From positions 620,001 through 684,000 of the forward strand of contig JADJJY010000003.1 in the NCBI GenBank assembly GCA_016706275.1: DNA of 64,000 nucleotides. The letters run 5' to 3'. Under the pieces are notes generated by a model, which saw only the letters and a program-made list of their open reading frames with translations, was not told where the DNA came from and ran no database searches. The first letter of the stretch is position 1. The number at the start of each line of letters is the position of its first letter. Of the stretch, positions 1 to 7,874 are shown in pieces. This stretch comes from Chloracidobacterium sp. Lineage in GTDB: Bacteria; Acidobacteriota; Blastocatellia; Pyrinomonadales; Pyrinomonadaceae. The translations under genes and the position numbers were made by a program.

Positions 1-1178
<1,178 letters not shown>

Positions 1179-1248
1179 TTTCCTCCGAGATACAAAACAA
1201 TAAGAATATCTTTATGCAGTAAATTAGGCAAATATGGCGGTGAGATTA

Positions 1249-2856
1249 TCAGCTTTTGTATACGCGATAGTCGATCTCGGCGAAGATGTTGTCGCGGGAT
1301 TCGATTTCGTCCAATAGGTCGTGGTCGATCTCGCCGGTGTCGAGCATGGCGGCGAGCATGTTAAAGCGTTGGATGTGCGACTGGAAACGGCGGGAGGAGT
1401 ATTCGACCGTTGTGCCCTGATAGATCTGGAAAGCCCAGTCGGAGGACTCGGCGAGGAGGAGTTCGCGGGCGGCTTGGTTCGCGACGCGAACCTCGAGGGA
1501 CGAGGGTTCAGGGACGAGGGACGAGAGGCAATCGGCGATCAGAGTCATCCTCCGTTCCGCGTCGTGTTGGTGGGGGTACATCCATGAGTTGCCTTCGTTG
1601 ATCCAGACTTTGTAATAGCCGGCTTCGCCCCAGCTGGAGGCGGTGGGCTGCTGGACCTGGATGGGCAGTCCCGCGTCGAGAAAATCGCCGGGCGTGATGC
1701 ACTGGATCTCGTCCTGATCGAAGTGAATTTTCTTAAAAAAGAAATCGATGAACTGCGGCCCTTCGAACCACCAGTGGCCGTAAAGCTCGGCGTCATACGG
1801 AGATACGACGAGCGGCGGGTGGCCATCGAACGTTTCGCGTAGTTTGTGGGCCTGCTTGATGCGTTCGCCGATAAAGTGCGACGCGTTCTCCGCGGCCTTG
1901 TCTCTCGCAAGCGACGGTATGTACGGCTGCTTGAGATTTTGCGGCACATCGCGGCCCGTTATGCGGTGATATTTTAGGCCGAGATGTTTGCGGTTAGCGT
2001 CGTCGTCGAGGTATGGCCGGATGTAGTCGAGCGGGGCGTCCCAGCCGATGTCGCGGTAAAATTCGCGGTACAAATCGTTGCCCGGATAGCCGATCTCCGC
2101 CGACCAAACCTGTTGGCTCGTCTCGACATCGCGGGCAAAAACGGCGGTGCCATTGGGCGTCACGACCGGAGCATGGACGCCGTAACGCGGACGCGGGTCG
2201 CCGTAGAGTATGGCGTGCGTGTCGGAGATGAAATATTCGATGCCCGCGTCTTTGAGCAGGTCTTCGACGCCGGGTTCGTACGCACATTCGGCCAACCAGA
2301 TGCCTCGCGGCTGGCGGTGAAAATGCTTTTTGTAATTGGCGACCGCGATCTGCACCTGCGCCCGACGGGCTTCGACCGTCGAGATCAGCGGCATAAATCC
2401 GTGCGTCGCACAGCAGGTGATGATCTCGATCACGCCCTCGTCCTGCAGCTCGCGAAACGCCGTTATCAGGTTGCGTTTGTAGCGGTTGTTCCACAGGTCG
2501 AGCGACGCTGACAGGTTGTCGACGTACATTTTTGCGACGGCGTTAAACTCGGGAGCCTCGGTTTGTGTGCGGTTCTCTTCTTTTTGTGCGAGTTCGAGTA
2601 GGTTTTCGAGATGACGCGTGTAACGCGTTTGCAGCACCTCGTCAGCCAGCATTTCGCACAGCGGCGGCGAGACGTTCATCGCAAGCCGCGGCTTTACGCC
2701 CGATTCGTGCAGGGTTTGAAAGATAAAAATTAGCGGAAGATAGACCTCGGTGATCGCCTCAAAAAGCCAGTCTTCCTCAAGAAACGACGGGTATTCCGGG
2801 TGCCTGACAAAAGGCAGATGAGCGTGGAGGATGAGGCTGAAATATCCCAAGGGCAT
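1249..2856 (-). CDS. Glycoside hydrolase family 57, DUF1957-type alpha-glucan branching enzyme
   Basis: A 535-residue cytoplasmic enzyme of the GH57 branching-enzyme type, expected to form alpha-1,6 branches in glycogen-like glucan. Conserved region 1 is HAHLPF at residues 11-16. Region 2 is the EIITCCATHGF stretch near 144-154. Region 3 is WLAECAY with the expected nucleophile Glu190. Region 4 is SPYDAELYGHWW with the expected acid/base Asp355. The C-terminal part holds the SSWGEAGYYKVWIN motif of the DUF1957 branch. The upstream neighbour on the same strand is a DUF4912 protein, a pairing I know from other acidobacterial and cyanobacterial genomes. No strong ribosome binding site is visible before the ATG. 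The alternative is a GH57 4-alpha-glucanotransferase, but length and motifs favour a branching enzyme. Confidence 0.88.
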   Translation of the reverse strand: MPLGYFSLILHAHLPFVRHPEYPSFLEEDWLFEAITEVYLPLIFIFQTLHESGVKPRLAMNVSPPLCEMLADEVLQTRYTRHLENLLELAQKEENRTQTEAPEFNAVAKMYVDNLSASLDLWNNRYKRNLITAFRELQDEGVIEIITCCATHGFMPLISTVEARRAQVQIAVANYKKHFHRQPRGIWLAECAYEPGVEDLLKDAGIEYFISDTHAILYGDPRPRYGVHAPVVTPNGTAVFARDVETSQQVWSAEIGYPGNDLYREFYRDIGWDAPLDYIRPYLDDDANRKHLGLKYHRITGRDVPQNLKQPYIPSLARDKAAENASHFIGERIKQAHKLRETFDGHPPLVVSPYDAELYGHWWFEGPQFIDFFFKKIHFDQDEIQCITPGDFLDAGLPIQVQQPTASSWGEAGYYKVWINEGNSWMYPHQHDAERRMTLIADCLSSLVPEPSSLEVRVANQAARELLLAESSDWAFQIYQGTTVEYSSRRFQSHIQRFNMLAAMLDTGEIDHDLLDEIESRDNIFAEIDYRVYKS

Positions 2857-2872
2857 AGTGTTAAGCGTATAT

Positions 2873-2938
2873 TAAAACAGGATGGACAAGATAGACAGGA
2901 TAAAATTCAAATATCCTGTAGATCTTACCCATCCTGTC
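2873..2938. repeat. Intergenic imperfect inverted repeat (ACAGGATGG family)
   Basis: Two arms of about 27 bp face each other around a roughly 10 bp AT-rich loop. The left arm starts ACAGGATGGACAAGATAG and the right arm ends CTTACCCATCCTGT; they pair with about four mismatches. It fills the 97 bp gap between the DUF4912 gene and the GH57 gene and would fold into a long hairpin in the transcript. I remember very similar ATCCTGTCTA palindromes from unrelated environmental genomes, so it may be a dispersed repeat rather than a dedicated regulator. Confidence 0.7.
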
Positions 2939-2953
2939 TAAATCAAGCTATAA

Positions 2954-4180
2954 CTATCGCAAACTATGCGAACTCACCGGGTTGTAACGCGGTGAAAATT
3001 TTGCCGACGCCGTGCGGGTTTTTAGCGTTCGCGGAAAATTGACGAGGCTGGCGCCAAACACGGCAGAGCCAAACTCCTCCTCGACAAACTCGGCTTCGTC
3101 GATGTCAAAATGCTCGCTGAGAGCTGACATCGCTTTGCCAGCGTTGAGCTTTTCGGCGTTTGACTGGAGCACCGCAAATAGCGCGGGGCTGACACGAAAA
3201 CGCAGCTCTTCAAGAGTCGCTCCGGCGGCGATGGCGATCATCGCGTAACGTATGTCTTCGGCCGAAACGCCGTTGAGGTCGTGCGTGGCACCGACAAAAT
3301 TGTTAAAAGCCGTATGCGTCGCGTCTGTGGCGGCGTAGACATCATCACCCGCCATCGCGACGTCAAAAGCGTCACGCGAAAATCCGGCCACATCGAGCAC
3401 CTCGGCAAACTTATTAGCCGAAACGGTCCAGCGGGCTTCGCTAGCCGGATGCGGGCTTGGGCTACGGCGCGGCGTTTCGATGGTGTTTGAATAGACGATG
3501 CGAAAATACGGACGGTTCGGGGCGTAAAATCCGACCTCAGCCTGATATTCACCGTCCGGTTCGACGCTAAACCACCAGTTGCCCTCAGGCTCACACGCGT
3601 GGATCTCTTCGACGTCGTTGCGGAGGTTTGTCAATTTTAAGACAAGCGTGTAGCTGCCCGTGTCGTCGCCAAATATGCGTTTAAGCAGTTGATAAGGGTT
3701 TTCTTTGATCGACCAGTAAAAATAAACACGCGTCGGCGTCTGCATCTGCAGACGGGCGCGATTTTCGCGTTTTAGCTCCGGTAAAGTCACGTCGGCGAGA
3801 GCTTTGAACACAGGCGAAAGCTCAACCTTGGGCTCAACGGCGGCAATCTCAGCCGTCGCATCGAGCGTCGTTTTCTTAACCGTTTTCTTAACCGTTTTCT
3901 TTGCGGTCTTCTTACCTTCCCCGGTCGCTATTGCTTCCGGTACTGACAAGTCTCTTGTCGCTACCGCTTTTTTCGGCGCACGTTTTTTGACCGGCGAAAC
4001 CGCCTCAGCAACCTCTGCAAACGGGTCGAGGACGATGTCTTTCGACACTTTTTTGACTTCCTTGACAGCCTTTACAACTCGCTTTTTAATAGGCTTTGCC
4101 TCGACGGCAACAGACTCGTCTTTCAACGCAACCACTGCTTTTTTCTTTACCGTGGCCTTTTTTGTAACTTTCTTCTCCAT
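2954..4180 (-). CDS. DUF4912 domain protein with Lys/Ala-rich histone-H1-like N-terminus
   Basis: A 408-residue protein of unknown biochemical role. Residues 1-105 are strongly basic and low-complexity (many Lys, Ala, Val; KKTAKKTVKKTVKKTT repeats), like histone H1-like tails of bacterial DNA-binding proteins. Residues about 145-240 form a DUF4912 domain, recognisable by the TRVYFYWSI strand, GDDTGSYTLVLKLTN and the NWWFSVEPDGEYQAEVGFY block. The rest is a less conserved helical tail. An in-frame TTG at 4225 would add 15 residues, but the first ATG at 4180 is preferred because the added residues look random. The gene sits 97 bp upstream of a GH57 branching-type enzyme, which suggests a shared role in polysaccharide metabolism (inference). 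Confidence 0.8.
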   Translation of the reverse strand: MEKKVTKKATVKKKAVVALKDESVAVEAKPIKKRVVKAVKEVKKVSKDIVLDPFAEVAEAVSPVKKRAPKKAVATRDLSVPEAIATGEGKKTAKKTVKKTVKKTTLDATAEIAAVEPKVELSPVFKALADVTLPELKRENRARLQMQTPTRVYFYWSIKENPYQLLKRIFGDDTGSYTLVLKLTNLRNDVEEIHACEPEGNWWFSVEPDGEYQAEVGFYAPNRPYFRIVYSNTIETPRRSPSPHPASEARWTVSANKFAEVLDVAGFSRDAFDVAMAGDDVYAATDATHTAFNNFVGATHDLNGVSAEDIRYAMIAIAAGATLEELRFRVSPALFAVLQSNAEKLNAGKAMSALSEHFDIDEAEFVEEEFGSAVFGASLVNFPRTLKTRTASAKFSPRYNPVSSHSLR

Positions 4181-4246
4181 AAAACAATAAAACCGCAAAC
4201 TATAAGTATGCGGCTTTTGCGTCAAACTAACAAGGTCTAGCCTAAA

Positions 4247-5047
4247 TTATGGCGTCTTTTTGTATTCTTTGATCTTGATCCCGACCTTGCCGATCGATGC
4301 GTCTATCTGCGCTTTGACCGGGACGCGGCGGTCGTCATCGGTCACCCAAATGACCAATTTACCCTTTTCCTCGATGAGACGGCCGGTGCCAAAAACCTCT
4401 GGCTCGACACGCACACACCAAACCTTGCCGATCGCGGTCTTGATCAATTCGCGTCTGGTAACGGCGATAGGCACTTTATAAACAACGCCGGAATCACTAA
4501 CCGGCAGTTCATAACGCTTACCGACCGCAAGCGGCAACATACGCATAGCAAAAATCGCCGACGAAATATCATTCATCGTCTCGTCGATATCCGACGCGAT
4601 GCGACGCGGCGGACGGTTAGGGTCCTTAGGATCGGTTTCGGTGTAGCTGACACGCTTTTGGCCGTAATCAAAGATCGCCTCGCTATCTCGTACACGCTCT
4701 TTCTGAACGTCGTGTTTTGTTGTCTTTAGGATCCTAAAATCTTTAAGATCGACGGTCGAAACGTATTGCTGCAAAAAGCTAAAGCCGAACATCCTGATAA
4801 GCGTGCCTTTAGAAACGGCGTCGCCGTTGATGATGAGGTCCGAGCCATTAGGGGCGAGAGAGGCGGTTATGGTCAGTTCAGCGACCGAAAAGCTGATAAA
4901 TTTGCTAAATCTAGCTTCGTACTTCGCCGTTTCTCCGACGAACATCCTACCCGGAGTTTCCTTCACCTCCGGCTGTGCAAATTGCACCGAAACGGACGTT
5001 AATGCGACCGTTGTGATCAGTATGATTTTAAAGAAAACCGCTTTCAT
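4247..5047 (-). CDS. DUF3108 domain periplasmic protein
   Basis: A 266-residue exported protein. An N-terminal signal peptide (KAVFFKIILITTVALTSVSVQFAQ) precedes a DUF3108-type beta-rich fold: a GETAKYEARFSKFISFSVAELT opening, a TTKHDVQKERVRDSEAIFDY strand pair and a final VWVTDDDRRVPVKAQ block. This layout is typical of secreted proteins of unknown function in Acidobacteriota and Proteobacteria. The ATG lies 4 nt after the stop of the methyltransferase gene, so translation is probably coupled. A TTG 12 nt earlier, inside that gene, is the less likely start. Function unknown; an envelope or lipid-related role is suggested only by its neighbours. Confidence 0.8.
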   Translation of the reverse strand: MKAVFFKIILITTVALTSVSVQFAQPEVKETPGRMFVGETAKYEARFSKFISFSVAELTITASLAPNGSDLIINGDAVSKGTLIRMFGFSFLQQYVSTVDLKDFRILKTTKHDVQKERVRDSEAIFDYGQKRVSYTETDPKDPNRPPRRIASDIDETMNDISSAIFAMRMLPLAVGKRYELPVSDSGVVYKVPIAVTRRELIKTAIGKVWCVRVEPEVFGTGRLIEEKGKLVIWVTDDDRRVPVKAQIDASIGKVGIKIKEYKKTP

Positions 5048-5051
5048 CGGA

Positions 5052-5600
5052 TCAACCAAAAAAGTAAGCCTTGGCGGCTAGAGCGACTATTGCCAGAGCG
5101 GCTCCGAGGGCCGCTCGATATTCGCGATATTGCAAGTATAGCTGAAAATCAAATTTCCCGTCTGACTTTTTCCAGGGCATCAGCCTCGGAATAAACATCG
5201 GAACATTTCGCTCGTATTCGTCAAATTCCGCACCGAAGATCTGCCGAATATCATCTACTTCGACGCGCATAACGGGCAAATAGATGCCGAGGAATAGAGC
5301 AACAAATATCAACGCAAGCCACCACACACCCCCCGCGACAGTAAATCCGATGCCGAGAATTAGGCTGCCAACGTAAAGCGGATTTCGTGTAAATGCGTAG
5401 GGGCCGGAAATCGCGAGCTCGCGCGCCTTGCGGATATGACCGGACGCCCAGCCGCGTATCGCAACGCCGACGAGCGCCACAACACCGCCGATCGCTAGCA
5501 GCAACGGCGTCGGGCGGGAAAAAATTATAAAAACTATCGCAAAGAGAAACCCGAGCGGGACGCGCAACCGTTGGAGAAAGCGTTTATCAAATTTGACCAT
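5052..5600 (-). CDS. Isoprenylcysteine/phospholipid methyltransferase-family membrane protein
   Basis: A 182-residue integral membrane protein with about four hydrophobic segments (residues 12-50 and 88-110 are clearest). It has the signature of the ICMT/PEMT superfamily: SGPYAFTRNPLYVGSLI for the SAM-binding loop and a C-terminal E-x3-F-G-x2-F-x2-Y-x5-M-F-IPR segment. These enzymes methylate lipid or prenyl substrates with S-adenosylmethionine at the membrane. The substrate cannot be read from sequence. It lies 23 bp after mqnD and 4 bp before the DUF3108 gene, so co-transcription is likely. A quinone or lipid modification role would fit the mqnD neighbour but is inference. Confidence 0.8.
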   Translation of the reverse strand: MVKFDKRFLQRLRVPLGFLFAIVFIIFSRPTPLLLAIGGVVALVGVAIRGWASGHIRKARELAISGPYAFTRNPLYVGSLILGIGFTVAGGVWWLALIFVALFLGIYLPVMRVEVDDIRQIFGAEFDEYERNVPMFIPRLMPWKKSDGKFDFQLYLQYREYRAALGAALAIVALAAKAYFFG

Positions 5601-5623
5601 CGCAGGTTTTCGGCCGCAAAGGG

Positions 5624-6484
5624 CTAATCGACAAAATCGAGCTTGACCTTGTGCGGGATGATGCCGGCTTTGTGGCCCTCGGCGAGTAGGCGTTTGACTG
5701 CTTCGCGGCCGCGGTCGCCGTAATCGAGCGTGAGGTCATTGACCCACATTGCGACAAAACGATCAGCAAGCTCAGGCTGCATATCGCGGGCAAACTGCAT
5801 CGCGTAGGCAAGCGCGTCTTCGCGGTTGTCCATCGAATACTGAATGCTCTCGTGCAGGTGTTTTGACACTCGGGTCATCAGGTCTTTGCCGAGGTCGCGG
5901 CGGATCACATTGCCGCCCATCGGCAGCGGCAGGGTCGTTTTGTCAAACCACCATTCGCCGAGGTCGAGCACCTTGTTGAGGCCCATCTGATTGTAAAAAA
6001 GCTGGCCCTCATGGATGAGCAAACCGGCATCGACAATGCCGCTCTGGACGGTTTCGATGATCTCGTCAAACGGCACGACGACGTGCTGAAAATCTTTGTT
6101 GTAGATCCTGAGGGCAAGATACGCGCTTGTCATCTCGCCGGGGACAGCGATCTTCATCGAACCGATCTCGCTCGCCTCACGCGGCTCCTTTGAAACAACG
6201 ATCGGCCCGTAATTGTCGCCGATGCTCGCGCCGTGCGGCAGCAGAGCGTATTTATCGGAAACGTATGCGTAAGCGTGAAACGATATCGCCGTCACGTCAA
6301 AAACGCCATTTTTGGCATCCTCATTAAGCGATTGGATATCCTTGAGCGTGTGCTCAAACTTCAAACCGTCTGTCTCGAGCTTGTTTGTCGCCAGCCCATA
6401 AAACATAAATGCATCATCCGAATCGGGCGAATGCGCGACCGTGATAGTGCGGATACCGGGAGTTTGTTCTTCTGTTACTGCCAT
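5624..6484 (-). CDS. mqnD: 1,4-dihydroxy-6-naphthoate synthase-like protein, futalosine menaquinone pathway
   Basis: A 286-residue protein of the MqnA/MqnD family, which has a periplasmic-binding-protein-like fold but acts in the cytoplasm in the futalosine route to menaquinone. MqnD-like features are the HSPDSDDAFMFYGL N-terminal motif, the DIQSLNEDAKNGVFDVTAISFHAYAYV block, and GASIGDNYGPIVVSKE. No signal peptide is present, which argues against a transport receptor. It is 3 bp downstream of a SAM-dependent methyltransferase gene and upstream of a membrane methyltransferase, so it heads a probable operon with lipid or quinone methylation potential. ubiX, whose prenyl-FMN cofactor serves UbiD-like decarboxylases, is 4 kb away. 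MqnA is the main alternative assignment. Confidence 0.8.
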   Translation of the reverse strand: MAVTEEQTPGIRTITVAHSPDSDDAFMFYGLATNKLETDGLKFEHTLKDIQSLNEDAKNGVFDVTAISFHAYAYVSDKYALLPHGASIGDNYGPIVVSKEPREASEIGSMKIAVPGEMTSAYLALRIYNKDFQHVVVPFDEIIETVQSGIVDAGLLIHEGQLFYNQMGLNKVLDLGEWWFDKTTLPLPMGGNVIRRDLGKDLMTRVSKHLHESIQYSMDNREDALAYAMQFARDMQPELADRFVAMWVNDLTLDYGDRGREAVKRLLAEGHKAGIIPHKVKLDFVD

Positions 6485-6487
6485 AAA

Positions 6488-7243
6488 TCACATCTGCGAG
6501 AAATACATTCTCGTGTCATAGAAAACCTTTATTCTACCGTTTTCGGCGTGTTTGGCAAACAGTGAGCGTAGGTCTTCGATCATCGTTGGGAATACGGCGT
6601 CCGTCTCATTTGGCATATATGACGAAGACAACATCCGGCCTTTTAGCCCGTCAAAATCGAATATCTGCACATTCTGAAACGACGCCGAACCGTACTCTTT
6701 CTGAAAGAAATCATCGAGTTCCTGTTTTTTGATATTTTCATGCCGGACAGTTCCGTAATCGTAGGCGTATTTGACGAGCAATGCTTCGTATTCGATCAAA
6801 AACGGCGTTGTGTCTAGTTGTCGTTCGTTCCAGATCAGGACGATGTGGCCGCCGGGTTTAAGAATGCGTTTGAATTCAGTGCGGGCTTTTTCAGCGTCAA
6901 ACCAATGAAACGCCTGAGCCGAAACGACCATATCGACCGAGCCATCCGCGAGTGTAGTCGCGTCAGATGTGCCGTCGACGATCGTAAAATCCGGAAACTC
7001 CGCAAGATATTCGGCAGCCGCCGCTCGCATCGCCGCATTTGGCTCAACACCGATGACGCGATTGCAATTCTCCAAAAACAACCGCGACGAGATCCCCGTT
7101 CCGCAGCCAACATCGGCGATCACCGTTTCGTGCGTCAAGCCGCATTTCGATTCGAGAAACCCAATGATCTCACGCGGATAATCGGGGCGGTATTTGACGT
7201 AATTTTCGACGCGGTTTGAAAAACGCTCGACGGTATCGGTCAT
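6488..7243 (-). CDS. Class I SAM-dependent methyltransferase
   Basis: A 251-residue soluble methyltransferase. Motif I is VIADVGCGTGISSRLF near residues 42-57, motif II is VIGVEPNAAMR, and the DGSVDMVVSAQAFHWFD block and LKPGGHIVLIWNE match the YcgJ/Methyltransf_11 group. The substrate is not predictable. It is the first gene of a minus-strand run, ending 3 bp before mqnD. Menaquinone synthesis needs a C-methyltransferase (UbiE/MenG), but this protein lacks the clearest UbiE signatures, so I do not call it that. Start at the ATG at 7243; no strong ribosome binding site. Confidence 0.8.
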   Translation of the reverse strand: MTDTVERFSNRVENYVKYRPDYPREIIGFLESKCGLTHETVIADVGCGTGISSRLFLENCNRVIGVEPNAAMRAAAAEYLAEFPDFTIVDGTSDATTLADGSVDMVVSAQAFHWFDAEKARTEFKRILKPGGHIVLIWNERQLDTTPFLIEYEALLVKYAYDYGTVRHENIKKQELDDFFQKEYGSASFQNVQIFDFDGLKGRMLSSSYMPNETDAVFPTMIEDLRSLFAKHAENGRIKVFYDTRMYFSQM

Positions 7244-7281
7244 ATGAGAGTATTAACCCAAAGCCGCGGAGGAAGCAATGC

Positions 7282-7306
7282 AACGCGGATCTCAAAGACC
7301 CGCGTT
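7282..7306. repeat. Intergenic hairpin (AACGCGGATCT / AGACCCGCGTT)
   Basis: Eleven-base arms separated by only 3 nt (CAA) pair with one mismatch. It lies just after the stop of the secreted 181-residue gene on the minus strand and could act as a transcript 3' hairpin. No T-run follows, so a classical rho-independent terminator is not supported. It may be another copy of a dispersed palindrome. Confidence 0.6.
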
Positions 7307-7316
7307 CGGCTATTCA

Positions 7317-7862
7317 TCACTGTTGATTTTGCCAACCGGCTTGGAAAATGATATCGGCGACGTTATCGCTGACCGAGATGACCTGGGTTGGGTTGGCAAA
7401 GCCAAATCTGCGCGAGGCGACTGAGATGACGTAGGTCTGTCCCGGCTCGACATCGGCGAATGAAAATGTGCCGTTGACGCCGGACATTACGATACGCGGC
7501 GTAGTCATGCCGCTGCCGTTTAGCCTGATGATCGCACCTCTCAAGCCCCGGCCCTCAGCAGTTAATACGCGGCCCGAAAGCGTGACCCCAGCCGCCGAAG
7601 GTGTCAGCGGCATCGGCTGCCAAAATCCGCCGCGTGAGCCGTAACGCCCGCCGGTCGACGTTACACCTGACGCAGGTTGGCCGGGTGTGCCCTCAAGCTT
7701 ATAGATCGTCGCGTTACTTGAGCCCCCGCCGCTTGCGGTCACGCTCTGCTCCATCCCGTACGCACCGCCGGTCGAGATCTGGGCGTTGGCAGTTATGCAT
7801 AGAGCTCCCGAGATAATAGCGGCGAAGAACATATTAGTTGCGTTCATTTTTCTTAGATACAT
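7317..7862 (-). CDS. Secreted protein with C-terminal carboxypeptidase-regulatory-like domain
   Basis: A 181-residue exported protein. The signal peptide runs to about residue 28 (MFFAAIISGALCITANAQ). The middle (30-85) has the GGAYGMEQSVTASGGGSS ... GTPGQPASG ... GGRYGSRGGFWQP pattern. Residues about 95-178 form a beta-sandwich of the carboxypeptidase-regulatory-like type: SGRVLTAEGRGLRGAIIRL, then a FSFADVEPGQTYVISVASRRFGF segment and a final V-SDN-ADI-F strand. The same domain ends the two giant propeller proteins at 44857 and 47673. A GAGGAG lies about 7 nt before the ATG at 7862. It starts 12 bp after the stop of the 856-residue gene, so the pair is probably one transcript. Exact role unknown. 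Confidence 0.78.
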   Translation of the reverse strand: MYLRKMNATNMFFAAIISGALCITANAQISTGGAYGMEQSVTASGGGSSNATIYKLEGTPGQPASGVTSTGGRYGSRGGFWQPMPLTPSAAGVTLSGRVLTAEGRGLRGAIIRLNGSGMTTPRIVMSGVNGTFSFADVEPGQTYVISVASRRFGFANPTQVISVSDNVADIIFQAGWQNQQ

Positions 7863-7874
7863 AAACCATCTCCT

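Noticed and set aside
4181..4225. TTG-initiated N-terminal extension of the DUF4912 protein
   Set aside because: Fifteen residues with no family similarity; the ATG at 4180 starts the basic tail directly.
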